Below, piece after piece: positions 43,528 to 52,545 of a DNA stretch of 64,000 bases (within the stretch, counting starts at the first letter, position 1; the number at the start of each line of letters is the position of its first letter). Position numbers and translations under genes: made by a program. The notes under the pieces were generated by a model. That model was not told the DNA's origin. It ran no database searches and saw only the letters and a list, made by a program, of their open reading frames with translations. The stretch comes from Pelosinus fermentans DSM 17108 (GTDB taxonomy: Bacteria > Bacillota > Negativicutes > DSM-13327): the NCBI RefSeq assembly GCF_000271485.2, contig NZ_AKVN02000001.1, positions 1,368,001-1,432,000 on the forward strand. Direction: 5' to 3'.

Positions 43528-43562
43528 ACTATCTGAATTTATAGATTTTTCTATCCTATCTA

Positions 43563-43597
43563 TCTTTTCTCTGTGTTCTCTGCGCCTCTGCGGTTAA
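43563..43597. repeat. Dispersed repeat family B, right arm only
   Basis: TTTTCTCTGTGTTCTCTGCG plus CCTCTGCGGTTAA matches the right arm of 31818-31896. The left arm is missing. Confidence 0.6.
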
Positions 43598-43729
43598 AAA
43601 ACGTTTTCTTGTTTCACCATACAGTACTTACCAAGTGGAATCTAAAGAAAATCAAAAAAAAGAACAGTAGAATAAATTCAATAGTCACCGACTACTGATA
43701 GGAAGCAAATTTAAGGAGGACACATAGAA

Positions 43730-45007
43730 ATGTCAAGAAAGAAAGCCTTCGTGAAACCTGCTGTTTTACTGGCAACTGGCTTGCTGGTTTTCAATACCGC
43801 TATACCTTTTACTGCTGCTGCCGAGCTATCGCTGGATGATAGTATTGCTTTGGCATTGCAAAATAATCCGTCGATTAAGATGGCAATTGCTGATAAAGAT
43901 AAAGCGGTTTGGGGTATAAAGGAAAATGAAGGCGGTAAAATGCCGAATCTATCCTTGTCCAATAGTAATAATCGATCTGGTGGAGAAGCAACATCTACGG
44001 GTGAGAATTTTAACACCTCCCTTCGTGTAAACTGGCCTTTATATACCGGGGGAAGAACAGAAGGACTGATTGATCAGGCAAAATATAATGCGAATATTGC
44101 TACCGTTGGTGTAGCTAAAGTGAAAGAGCAGGTAAAGTTAGATACTACGACTGCTTATTTTAGTGTGTTACAAAATAATAAACTAGTAACAGTGAATCAA
44201 CAGACTGTTGATAATCTATCAGAGCATTTGAAAAATGTTCAGGCTCAATATGAAGTAGGAACCATCGCCAAATCTGATGTATTGCGTTCAGAAGTAGAAT
44301 TGGCAAATGCACAGCAGAATTTGACAAAAGCGCAAAATGCTTATGATGTATCCGTTGCGACTTTTAATAATATTATAGGCTTGCCTTTAGATAGTCAGAA
44401 TACCATGAAAGATGATCTTGCTTTTTCCCAATATGATATGTCATTGGAAGACAGTATTCAAATGGCAAAAGAAAAGAGACCAGAAATCATGCAGTCTCAA
44501 GATACGATAAATGCAGCAAAAGCAGGCATTAAAGTTGCCGATAGCGGAAAACTGCCAACGGTGTCAGCAAATGGCACACAAGGCTGGAGCGGCTCTAAAT
44601 TTCCTGGCGACAATAGCAATTGGACGGTTGGACTTTCTGCCAGCTGGGATATCTTTGATGCTGGCGTGACTAATGCCAAAATCAAAGAAGCCCAAGCAAA
44701 TATGGAGAAAGTCAGCCACAGTGATCAGCAAACTCGTACTGCAGTTGAATTAGAAGTTCGTCAAGCATATTTAAGTATGAAAGAAGCGGAGGCTCGTATT
44801 GAAACCTCAAAAGTAGCGGTAGGCAAAGCCAATGAAGATCTTAAAGCTTCTCAAGCTAAATACTATGCTGGTGTAGGTACCAACTTAGATGTTATTGATG
44901 CGCAAGTGGCTCTTACACAAGCCGAAACCAATGCTACGCAAGCCGTATATGATTACAGTGTAAACAAAGCAAATTTGCAAAAAGCGATTGGAGCAGGCGT
45001 AGAATGA
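43730..45007 (+). CDS. TolC-family outer-membrane efflux channel protein
   Basis: A 425-residue OEP/TolC protein. The signal peptide VLLATGLLVFNTAIPFTAAA-A is followed by two similar halves of long helices and turns, with NPSIKMAIADKDKAVWG, RVNWPLYTGGRTEGLIDQA, QYEVGTIAKSDVLRSEVELA and AKYYAGVGTNLDVIDAQVAL. Such trimeric channels need an outer membrane, so the organism is a diderm. GGAGGACACATAGAA precedes the ATG. It is the first gene of a tolC-adaptor-ATPase-permease operon. Confidence 0.93.
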   Translation: MSRKKAFVKPAVLLATGLLVFNTAIPFTAAAELSLDDSIALALQNNPSIKMAIADKDKAVWGIKENEGGKMPNLSLSNSNNRSGGEATSTGENFNTSLRVNWPLYTGGRTEGLIDQAKYNANIATVGVAKVKEQVKLDTTTAYFSVLQNNKLVTVNQQTVDNLSEHLKNVQAQYEVGTIAKSDVLRSEVELANAQQNLTKAQNAYDVSVATFNNIIGLPLDSQNTMKDDLAFSQYDMSLEDSIQMAKEKRPEIMQSQDTINAAKAGIKVADSGKLPTVSANGTQGWSGSKFPGDNSNWTVGLSASWDIFDAGVTNAKIKEAQANMEKVSHSDQQTRTAVELEVRQAYLSMKEAEARIETSKVAVGKANEDLKASQAKYYAGVGTNLDVIDAQVALTQAETNATQAVYDYSVNKANLQKAIGAGVE

Positions 45008-45050
45008 GCGCAGCCCTAAAAGCTGTTAATGATAAGCAGGAGGTACGAGT

Positions 45051-46136
45051 ATGCCCTTGGTATGGAAAAAAGTTCTTGAAAATAAAGGATGGATTCTTGG
45101 CTTGATCTTTGTAGCAGCAATTGGTGGTGCTATTTATATCTATAAAGGAAAAACAACTCCCGTTCAGGTGGGACCAACCGTACAGGTAGAGCGTGGCGAT
45201 ATTTCTTCCATGGTTTCAGCTACGGGGACCATTTCACCGGTAAATCTCGTTGATGTTAGTTCTAAAATTACAGGTTTGATCAAAGAAGTAAAGGTTAAGG
45301 AAAATGATGTCGTATCAGTGGGGCAGGTGCTGTTGATGTTAGATGATACGCATCTGCAGGCACTTGTTTCTCAGGCCCAGGCTCGTTTATCCAACGCGAC
45401 GGGTATCTATGAGCGTACCCAGCGATTAGAAGCACTTGGAGCAGTAACAACTCAGGCTCTTGATACCAGCCGCAGTGATTACAGTGTGGCCCAAGCAGCC
45501 TATGAAGATGCGGTATCTCAATTGAACGATACAGTGATTCGCTCTCCCATCAATGGGCAGGTTATTGGTAAGCCGACTCCTGCCGGTCAAGCGGTAGCAC
45601 CCGGGGTATCAACACCGATGGTACTGCTGACAATCGCTGATATGTCAACAATGCAGATTGAAACTCAGGTGGATGAATCGGATATTGGGAAAATACAAGT
45701 CGGACAAAAGGTAACATTTACAGTAGATGCATATCCTGCAAAGACTTTCAGCGGAGTGGTATCGAATGTTTCGCAAAAAGCCACTGTTGTTTCTAATGTA
45801 GTCTACTATAATGTATTAGTCGATGTGGATGCTGCTGAGAACTTGCTGAAACCAACGATGACAGCCAGGGTTTCTATTCATGTGGCAGAAAGTAAAAATA
45901 CGCTGGTTGTGCCCCTCGCTGCTGTTAAATCCAATAATAATGGACAATATGTAGTGGTAGTTAAACAAAATGTGTCGCAAAATGTAGCTGTTACTACTGG
46001 AATCACAGGCGATAGTAAAATTGAGATTGTAAGCGGATTATCCGAGGGCGATGAAATCGTGGCATCTTCGGCTAAAACGCAAACAACAAATTCTACCAAG
46101 GGCGGTATGAGGGTTGGTGGTCCTGGTGGCATGTAA
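45051..46136 (+). CDS. macA: MacA/HlyD-type periplasmic adaptor
   Basis: A 361-residue membrane-fusion protein. An N-terminal anchor (GWILGLIFVAAIGGAIYIY) precedes the barrel-sandwich half-motif ATGTISPVNLVDVSSKITGL, a helical hairpin (LSNATGIYERTQRLEALGAV) and the second half-motif VIRSPINGQVIG. The C-terminal strand region ends near VSGLSEGDEIV. AGGAGG precedes the ATG. It would link the MacB-type permease to the TolC channel. The symbol reflects the family, not a tested substrate. Confidence 0.88.
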   Translation: MPLVWKKVLENKGWILGLIFVAAIGGAIYIYKGKTTPVQVGPTVQVERGDISSMVSATGTISPVNLVDVSSKITGLIKEVKVKENDVVSVGQVLLMLDDTHLQALVSQAQARLSNATGIYERTQRLEALGAVTTQALDTSRSDYSVAQAAYEDAVSQLNDTVIRSPINGQVIGKPTPAGQAVAPGVSTPMVLLTIADMSTMQIETQVDESDIGKIQVGQKVTFTVDAYPAKTFSGVVSNVSQKATVVSNVVYYNVLVDVDAAENLLKPTMTARVSIHVAESKNTLVVPLAAVKSNNNGQYVVVVKQNVSQNVAVTTGITGDSKIEIVSGLSEGDEIVASSAKTQTTNSTKGGMRVGGPGGM

Positions 46137-46150
46137 AGGAGGGGCTTATC

Positions 46151-46834
46151 TTGTCGATTCTACTTTCAGAAGTTACTAAAGTTTACCAACTAGGCGGAGA
46201 ACAGGTCAATGCCCTTGCGGGGATCACCTTAAATATAAGCCCTGGCGAATTGACTGCAATCATGGGACCATCTGGGTCGGGTAAATCAACGTTAATGAAT
46301 ATATTAGGATGCTTAGATCGGCCGACAAAGGGTTCGTATATACTGGATGGGCAAGAAGTAGCAACGCTCAATGATGATCAGCTTGCCATCACCAGAAACA
46401 AAAAAATAGGCTTTGTATTCCAAAGCTTTAATCTTCTGCCCAGGATGTCCACATTACAAAATGTGGCTCTGCCTATGGTGTATGCCGGAGTTGAAAAAAA
46501 AGAACGATTGGCACGGGCAGAGCAGGTTTTGGCAATGGTAGGACTGGAATCACGGATGAATCATCAGCCTAATGAACTTTCTGGTGGTCAGCGCCAGCGT
46601 GTTGCCATTGCCAGAGCGCTGGTAAATGACCCTACAATTATTATGGCGGATGAACCAACAGGTAACCTTGATACCAAGTCTGGTGATGAGGTTATGAATA
46701 TTTTTTCAGAGTTAAACTCCCAAGGACGAACCATCATTCTGGTTACCCACGAACCAGACATTGCCGAGTATGCCGGGCGGGTTGTCTACGTTCGTGATGG
46801 GTTGATTGAACGGGATGAATGGAAAGTGAGGTGA
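46151..46834 (+). CDS. MacB-type ABC ATPase
   Basis: A 227-residue ATPase of the LolD/MacB group. Walker A is GPSGSGKSTLMNILG, signature is ELSGGQRQRVAIARAL, Walker B is IIMADEPTGNLD, and the switch histidine is in LVTHEPDIAEYA. The TTG start follows AAGGAGGGG. It is encoded separately from the permease, unlike E. coli MacB, in which both are one chain. The permease starts 4 bases after its stop. Confidence 0.93.
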   Translation: MSILLSEVTKVYQLGGEQVNALAGITLNISPGELTAIMGPSGSGKSTLMNILGCLDRPTKGSYILDGQEVATLNDDQLAITRNKKIGFVFQSFNLLPRMSTLQNVALPMVYAGVEKKERLARAEQVLAMVGLESRMNHQPNELSGGQRQRVAIARALVNDPTIIMADEPTGNLDTKSGDEVMNIFSELNSQGRTIILVTHEPDIAEYAGRVVYVRDGLIERDEWKVR

Positions 46835-46838
46835 GTTT

Positions 46839-48050
46839 GTGTTTAGTGAAAGTATTTCCATCGCCTTAGCGGGGCTTAAAGCAAATAAATTGCGAGCGAT
46901 GCTTACCATGCTGGGGATCATCATTGGTGTTGGTGCAGTAATTGCTATGGTATCCATTGGGATGGGGGTCAAAGATAAAGTAGCGACCTCTATTGCAGGA
47001 CTGGGCAGTAACTTGCTGGTGGTAACACCTGGTGCCTCTAATGCTGGCGGTTCCAGACAAGCCGCAGGATCCAGCATCACCTTGAATGAGAAGGATGCGT
47101 TGGCGATAAGCCAAGAGATATCAGGTATTAATCTGGTAGTACCAGCAGTTACTCGTTCCTATCAGGTGGTATTTGGCAATCAGAACTGGACCACAAGTAT
47201 CCAGGGGACAACTCCTGATATTCAGGGGATACGTAATTACAACATAGAAGAAGGAAGTTTCTTCACGAATCAGGATGTAGAAACTCGAGCAAGAGTCGCA
47301 GTACTGGGAAAGACAGTGGCAGAAAACTTGTTTAATGGTGGAACTCCAATCGGACAAACCATTCGAATTAACAATGCACCCTTTCGGGTAGTTGGTGTAT
47401 TAGAAGCCAAGGGGGAATCAGCCGGAGGCAACCAGGATGATACGGTTATCATTCCATTGAAGACAGCACAGGAACGTTTAATGGGGATTACGTACATTCA
47501 AAACATCAACGTTCAGGCAACTGGTACGGATGTGATTTATCAGGTTCAGGATGATATTACAACTTTGTTGAGGGCGCGTCATAAGTTAGCAGCAACGACT
47601 CCAGATGATTTTACCGTGCGGAATATGGTAGCGATCATGGAGGCTGCCGATGAAACTACCAGTATGATTACTTCCTTGTTAGCCGTTGTTGCAGGATTAT
47701 CCCTCCTAGTGGGCGGTATTGGTATTATGAATATCATGCTGGTATCAGTGACGGAAAGGACACGGGAAATTGGCATTCGAAAAGCACTGGGAGCGCGATA
47801 CCAAAATATTTTATTGCAATTTCTGATTGAAGCCATTGTAATCAGTGTCACTGGAGGAGTACTTGGTATTGTGCTAGGCATTGGTGCATCCTATGGAATT
47901 TCATCTGTCGCAGGCTGGAAAACAGTGATTTCGAGTCTGGCCATTGTGGCGGCCTTTGCCTTCTCCGTATTCATTGGTTTATTTTTTGGCATATACCCTG
48001 CTCGCAAAGCGGCATTGCTTGATCCGATTGAAGCCTTGCGATATGAATAA
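46839..48050 (+). CDS. MacB-type permease (FtsX fold)
   Basis: A 403-residue membrane protein. The N-terminus has KANKLRAMLTMLGIIIGVGA, a large periplasmic domain follows, and three C-terminal membrane segments close the protein (SLLAVVAGLSLLVGGIGIMN, IMLVSVTERTREIGIRKALG, AFSVFIGLFFGIYPARKAAL). These are MacB/FtsX hallmarks. The GTG start is 4 bases after the ATPase gene. With the adaptor and TolC it forms a tripartite exporter for a peptide, macrolide or lipid-like substrate that sequence alone does not reveal. Confidence 0.93.
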   Translation: MFSESISIALAGLKANKLRAMLTMLGIIIGVGAVIAMVSIGMGVKDKVATSIAGLGSNLLVVTPGASNAGGSRQAAGSSITLNEKDALAISQEISGINLVVPAVTRSYQVVFGNQNWTTSIQGTTPDIQGIRNYNIEEGSFFTNQDVETRARVAVLGKTVAENLFNGGTPIGQTIRINNAPFRVVGVLEAKGESAGGNQDDTVIIPLKTAQERLMGITYIQNINVQATGTDVIYQVQDDITTLLRARHKLAATTPDDFTVRNMVAIMEAADETTSMITSLLAVVAGLSLLVGGIGIMNIMLVSVTERTREIGIRKALGARYQNILLQFLIEAIVISVTGGVLGIVLGIGASYGISSVAGWKTVISSLAIVAAFAFSVFIGLFFGIYPARKAALLDPIEALRYE

Positions 48051-48057
48051 TGTCATA

Positions 48058-48100
48058 GAAAACAGGCAGTTTCCTCATTATAAGGAAACTGCCTGTTTTC
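48058..48100 (+). terminator. Perfect 18-bp terminator hairpin of the efflux operon
   Basis: 48058-48075 pairs with 48083-48100, ending in TTTTC, directly after the permease gene. Confidence 0.85.
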
Positions 48101-48127
48101 TTATAAGTATGAAAAGTAGTTAAATAT

Positions 48128-48229
48128 CCCTTTGTGTCCTTTGCGTTTTTGTGGTTCAATCCGTTTTATTTTTTTAACGGGCGGTTGGAGTATTATAGAA
48201 ATTATAACCGTAGCATTCTTCGCGGTTCA
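48128..48229. repeat. Dispersed repeat fragments, families A and C
   Basis: 48128-48157 is a family A right arm (CCCTTTGTGTCCTTTGCG plus TGTGGTTC). 48213-48229 (ATTCTTCGCGGTTCAAA) is a family C right-arm end. The rest of 48101-48351 has no gene. Confidence 0.55.
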
Positions 48230-48351
48230 AAGAGTATTATTTTGAAAATCAAGGGATAATATTAACGAAATGTTAATGTAATCCTAATTTTTTTTTATTA
48301 TGGTTATGATATTGTCAATATAGATACAAAATATTATTAAGAGGTGGGACT

Positions 48352-49530
48352 ATGAAATCAAAAAAGATTCTCATCGTTTCAGCGTCAATTGGCAATGGAC
48401 ATATGCAAGCAGCTTCGACGATCGGCGAGGAGCTGCAGGCAGCTGATTCCTGCAGTGTAACAATTGTTGATTTCTTACAGGTTGGTCAATTTCGTTATCC
48501 TACATTAAATCGACTGCAAATCGAGCTGATGAATCTCATGAAATCGTCCTATTATGGAATTTTGAAAGTAGCTCCTAATTTGTATAAGGGACTTTATAGA
48601 ATAACAGAGAATCAACAGACTCGCAAAATAATCGATTTTATAAATGCAGCCAATCGAAAAATGATGGCCGGTTTAATTGATGAGTATCGTCCCCACGGCG
48701 TGGTCTGTACCCATCCTTTCCCTCTTGGTGCGGCTTCTGCCCTGCGATATAAGAGAGGCAGCCATTTCACTCTTGCCGGCATCATTACCGATTTCGCAGT
48801 GCATCCTTGGTGGATTTCAAGCGGGGTTGATCACTATTTTGTTGCAAATAAAATGATGGCAAATGATCTGCAGGAATATGGTATTCAGAGGAATCAGATC
48901 ACTGCCAGCGGTATCCCCGTTAACCGAAGCTTTATGCCTGCTGACAGGAGCATAAAAAAACAAGCTTCCCAAATTTTAGTTATGGGCGGAGGTTTAGGTT
49001 TTGGGTCCATGGAAGCAACATTGCGCAAGCTGGAGCAACTGTCAAAGCCTGTTCATATCACAGTTGTGGCGGGAAAGAATGAAAAACTAGAACAGCACCT
49101 AAGAGTATTAGCTGCCACATTGCATAATGAAATTACCGTATTACCTTTTTCGTCTCACATAGACTCCCTTATGAAGAAGGCAGATCTATTAATCACGAAA
49201 CCTGGAGGGTTGACCTGCAGTGAGGCTTTAGCCGTGAATTTGCCCATGGTTTTACTTAACCCATTACCGGGACAGGAAGAAGAAAATGCGAACTATCTGC
49301 ATTGCCAAGGATCTGCATTATGGGTACAAGAAGAGAATGATGTTGCGATAAAGGTTGCAGCCATTTTAAATGAAAAGTCAAATGTGTTAAAAGAAATGCA
49401 AGATAAATGCAGGGAAGTAAGCCCCCATAATGCTGGTAGAATAATAACTGAAAAAATAAATGGTTTTGTTGGAAACCGCCGAAAAAGGTTTACTGGCCTG
49501 GAATCTTGGCAGAAAGCGGGTGTTCAATAA
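48352..49530 (+). CDS. MGDG synthase-type diacylglycerol glycosyltransferase
   Basis: A 392-residue glycosyltransferase (GT28-like) of the monogalactosyl/monoglucosyl diacylglycerol synthase family. The N-terminal motif is VSASIGNGHMQAASTIGEEL, followed by FHPTHPFPLG-type sequence CTHPFPLGAASALRYKRG, TDFAVHPWWISSGVDHYFVA and the sugar-nucleotide site KPGGLTCSEALAVNLPMVLL. It would add glucose or galactose to diacylglycerol. It overlaps the zinc phospholipase C gene by one base (TAATG), so the two are translationally coupled. AAGAGGTGGG precedes the start. Confidence 0.9.
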   Translation: MKSKKILIVSASIGNGHMQAASTIGEELQAADSCSVTIVDFLQVGQFRYPTLNRLQIELMNLMKSSYYGILKVAPNLYKGLYRITENQQTRKIIDFINAANRKMMAGLIDEYRPHGVVCTHPFPLGAASALRYKRGSHFTLAGIITDFAVHPWWISSGVDHYFVANKMMANDLQEYGIQRNQITASGIPVNRSFMPADRSIKKQASQILVMGGGLGFGSMEATLRKLEQLSKPVHITVVAGKNEKLEQHLRVLAATLHNEITVLPFSSHIDSLMKKADLLITKPGGLTCSEALAVNLPMVLLNPLPGQEEENANYLHCQGSALWVQEENDVAIKVAAILNEKSNVLKEMQDKCREVSPHNAGRIITEKINGFVGNRRKRFTGLESWQKAGVQ

Positions 49531-50267
49531 TGCTAAAAGCAGTAGTTACAACAAGTTTGAGAACCATGTCCTTTATGGAGCATCCAGTATGGCAGCAAAT
49601 TGATTCTTCTTACTGTGTGACTCATCAATATTGCAATGATCAAGCCTTAGGTATTTTGCAGAAGAATGGATTTATAAAAGAGGCGATGTTACTCGCTGCA
49701 TATTATCAACAGCTTCAGAATGGCGTAATCTGGGCTGATTTAAACTGGAAAAATATCCATCATTTCCTACATCCCACTACTCGCCGCGGGTTTTGGCATT
49801 TTTCCAATGCGGCATGTGATTATCAGCAGTTTTTTTCTATGGCGATCAAACATATACGGCAAGGTTGTATCGAAAGTTCCATTTTTTATTTAGGGGCTGC
49901 AGCTCACTTGGTACAAGATATGTGCGTGCCTCATCATGCAAAATGCCAACTGTTTGATGGGCACAAAAAGTATGAATTATGGGTGGAGAAGAACTTGCCG
50001 AACTTTTCTTTTACGCAAAATGTAGAGATTGATGGTACGAATCCTAGTGGTATTCTCGTGAAAAATGCAGCAACTGCCTTAGAATTATATTCCTATGTCA
50101 ATGCAGAAGCTGAAATTGAACAATATAAACAAGCAACAGCGATATTATTGCCTCTGACCAATCAAAGTACGGCAAATCTTTTTTGTTATTTCTTTGCCAG
50201 AGTTAAAAAAATTCTTGGTGCTTCATCCCTGGACTCATTATTTAAAGATGCTTTCACTCCGTTTTAA
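49530..50267 (+). CDS. Zinc-dependent phospholipase C-type protein
   Basis: A 245-residue P1 nuclease/zinc phospholipase C-fold protein. Zinc ligand-like residues are spread through the chain as in Bacillus PLC: HQYCNDQAL, WHFSNAACDYQ, FYLGAAAHLVQDMCVPHHA and HKKYELWVE, with the HxxxD and HH pattern clearest. Unlike secreted PLC it has no signal peptide, so it may act inside the cell. The ATG overlaps the upstream stop codon. It would make diacylglycerol from phospholipid, a substrate for the glycosyltransferase just upstream (inferred). Confidence 0.82.
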   Translation: MLKAVVTTSLRTMSFMEHPVWQQIDSSYCVTHQYCNDQALGILQKNGFIKEAMLLAAYYQQLQNGVIWADLNWKNIHHFLHPTTRRGFWHFSNAACDYQQFFSMAIKHIRQGCIESSIFYLGAAAHLVQDMCVPHHAKCQLFDGHKKYELWVEKNLPNFSFTQNVEIDGTNPSGILVKNAATALELYSYVNAEAEIEQYKQATAILLPLTNQSTANLFCYFFARVKKILGASSLDSLFKDAFTPF

Positions 50268-50346
50268 TTGCTGTCGATTGGAACTGGAGTATTTATTTAA
50301 AAACATAGAAGCAAGAGTCTTCTATTTCATGTATAAAGGTTAAGTG

Positions 50347-50385
50347 AAGGACGGTTATGCCTATCTAGGTATAACCGTCCTTTTT
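50347..50385 (+). terminator. Terminator of the glycosyltransferase/phospholipase operon
   Basis: AAGGACGGTTAT pairs with ATAACCGTCCTT, followed by TTT. Confidence 0.85.
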
Positions 50386-50401
50386 GCTATTATCAACAAT
50401 T

Positions 50402-50474
50402 CGTCATTGGGAGCGTAGCGAAGCAATCCCCTACTTGCCTGAGAGATTGCTTCACTCTGTTCGCAATGACAAAA
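50402..50474. repeat. Dispersed palindromic repeat, family D
   Basis: CGTCATTGGGAGCGTAGCGA plus AGCAATCCCC on the left; GAGATTGCTTCACTCTGTTC plus GCAATGAC on the right. The arms pair. Lies in the 50268-50589 gap. Confidence 0.7.
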
Positions 50475-50589
50475 AGATACGTCTGCAACAAAAGAACTTC
50501 ATTTACTGCCTAGGCAACTGGCAAAATTCCAAGTTTTTGTTATGGCCTTACTACTAAGTGAATATACAATAAGGAGGTGATAGAAATAT

Positions 50590-52323
50590 ATGAGGAGAGG
50601 GAAAGCTGCCTTATTATTAACTAGCTGGAAAATTGCCAGATCCTATTGGTTTTCAGAGGAAAAGTGGTCTGCTTGGGGATTACTCGTTACCGTTATTACC
50701 TTGAATCTGGGAATTGTATATATGTTAGTTTTAATCAACACCTGGCAAGTTAATTTTTATGAGGTTATACAAAGTCATAATTATCAAGGCTTTATGGAGT
50801 CCATTGGCCATTATTGTGTATTGGCTGCCTGCTTGGTTGTGGTACGAGGATATCAAATTTATACGCGAATGATGCTTCACATCGGATGGCGGCGATGGAT
50901 GACAGAACGATACTTATCCGATTGGCTGGCTCACAAAACCTACTATTTATTACAGCTTTCTCAAGAACATGATATGGATAATCCTGATCAGCGTATTAGC
51001 GAAGATATCGAGATGTTTGTTTGGCTTACTCTTAGGCTCTCTTTAGACCTGTTGCAAGATTTAGTAACTATTTTGTCGTTTATTGTGATTTTGTGGAATT
51101 TATCAGGTATAATTACCCTATCCGTTGCTGGATATGAGATTCCTATACAAGGTTATTTGGTCTGGGTAGCTATGCTATATGCAATGGGGGGGACCTATTG
51201 GACAGTTAAGACAGGACGTCCTTTGGTTAAATTAGATTTTGACCAGCAACGTTATGAAGCTGATTTTCGTTTTAGCTTAATGAGATTAAGAGAAAATGCA
51301 GAAAGTATTGCTTTATATGGCGGCGAAAGGCAAGAAAAATGGAGCTTTCATCAAGGTTTCGGCAAAATTGTCGCTACCTATCAAAAGATTATGAAGGTTC
51401 GCAGGTCACTCACTTGGCTAACATCTTCCTATACGCAAGTTTCATCCATTTTTGCTTCGATTGCAGCGGCACCCCGTTACTTTACCAGTCAGATTCATTT
51501 AGGACAAATGTTTCAGATTGTAGATGCCTATCGACACGTACAAACAGGATTCTCCTTTGTTGTTGATAGTTTTACACTTCTTGCCCAGTGGCGGGCGGTC
51601 GTTAATCGCCTTAATAATTTTTTAGTAAGTATGGAAATGGTTCGCGGTCAATTGCCTAGAGCATACAAACTAAATATTTCCCGGGAAAAGTCCTCTGTAT
51701 ATTCGGCATGCAATCTTCAGATATTCTTACCAGATGGGTCTCTTCTATTAAAAGACTTATCCTTATCCATAAAACCTGCTGATAAATTATTAATCATGGG
51801 AGAATCAGGCTGCGGGAAAAGTACATTATTGCGTACTTTTGCTGGTATTTGGCCCTATGCTTCTGGCAAGATCATAGTACCTGATAAGCAAAAAGTAATG
51901 TTTGTTCCTCAAAAGTCGTATCTGCCTTGCAGTTCTTTACGGGAAACTCTGGTCTATCCAGATATCGTCAAGGAAGATAAGGATAAAGTAATGCGAGAGA
52001 TTCTAGTCATGTGTAAGCTAGCCCATTTAACAGATAAATTACATATCGTAGCTGATTGGGGTCATACTCTTTCCTTAGGAGAACAGCAAAGGGTTGCTTT
52101 TGCCAGAGTGCTATTGCAAAAACCAAATTGGCTTTTCTTGGATGAAGCTACATCTGCTTTGGATGAGAGCACAGAGCAAGCCATGTATAAAATGATTGTT
52201 AGTACCATGTCAAATGCAGCCATTATAAGTGTGGGCCACCGCAGCACTCTGATGAATTATCATACTGCAAAAATGGAGTTAAATAGTATGGGAAATTGTG
52301 TAGTCACAAAAATTCGTAAATAG
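50590..52323 (+). CDS. SbmA/BacA-YddA-like ABC transporter (fused permease-ATPase)
   Basis: A 577-residue transporter. The N-terminal 370 residues are an ABC_membrane_2/SbmA_BacA domain with about six hydrophobic segments and the conserved WRRWMTERYLSDWLAHKTYY. The ATPase half has Walker A MGESGCGKSTLLRT, signature LSLGEQQRVAFARVL and Walker B NWLFLDEATSALDE. Relatives move peptides, vitamin B12 or very long fatty acids; E. coli YddA is the closest type. AAGGAGGTGATAG precedes the start. The substrate here is unknown. Confidence 0.88.
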   Translation: MRRGKAALLLTSWKIARSYWFSEEKWSAWGLLVTVITLNLGIVYMLVLINTWQVNFYEVIQSHNYQGFMESIGHYCVLAACLVVVRGYQIYTRMMLHIGWRRWMTERYLSDWLAHKTYYLLQLSQEHDMDNPDQRISEDIEMFVWLTLRLSLDLLQDLVTILSFIVILWNLSGIITLSVAGYEIPIQGYLVWVAMLYAMGGTYWTVKTGRPLVKLDFDQQRYEADFRFSLMRLRENAESIALYGGERQEKWSFHQGFGKIVATYQKIMKVRRSLTWLTSSYTQVSSIFASIAAAPRYFTSQIHLGQMFQIVDAYRHVQTGFSFVVDSFTLLAQWRAVVNRLNNFLVSMEMVRGQLPRAYKLNISREKSSVYSACNLQIFLPDGSLLLKDLSLSIKPADKLLIMGESGCGKSTLLRTFAGIWPYASGKIIVPDKQKVMFVPQKSYLPCSSLRETLVYPDIVKEDKDKVMREILVMCKLAHLTDKLHIVADWGHTLSLGEQQRVAFARVLLQKPNWLFLDEATSALDESTEQAMYKMIVSTMSNAAIISVGHRSTLMNYHTAKMELNSMGNCVVTKIRK

Positions 52324-52344
52324 TAAATGATAATAGATTAAAAG

Positions 52345-52384
52345 ATCGCACAAAAGGGAGGCTCCGCCTCCATTTTACGCGATT
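52345..52384 (+). terminator. Terminator of the ABC transporter gene
   Basis: An imperfect stem around GGGAGGC TCC GCCTCC (52345-52384), ending in TTTT. It lies just left of the recombinase cassette. Confidence 0.8.
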
Positions 52385-52411
52385 TTAAGAAGTCATTTAT
52401 TCATAGTAATA

Positions 52412-52438
52412 ACGTAACACAATATACTTGTGTTACGT
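52412..52438 (+). repeat. Palindromic site A left of the recombinase gene
   Basis: 11-bp arms ACGTAACACAA and TTGTGTTACGT separated by TATAC. On the opposite strand, site B (53213-53239) reads the same central 23 bases with one change. A half-site, ATTACGTCA, is at 52466-52474. Confidence 0.75.
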
Positions 52439-52545
52439 CAACTAGAAAATTCCATAATAAAACATATTACGTCATTTTTTCTAATTATCCTTTTTTTTCT
52501 AGGAATTAAGATTTTTCTCGCTAAAATTTTATATGATCTTAGCTT

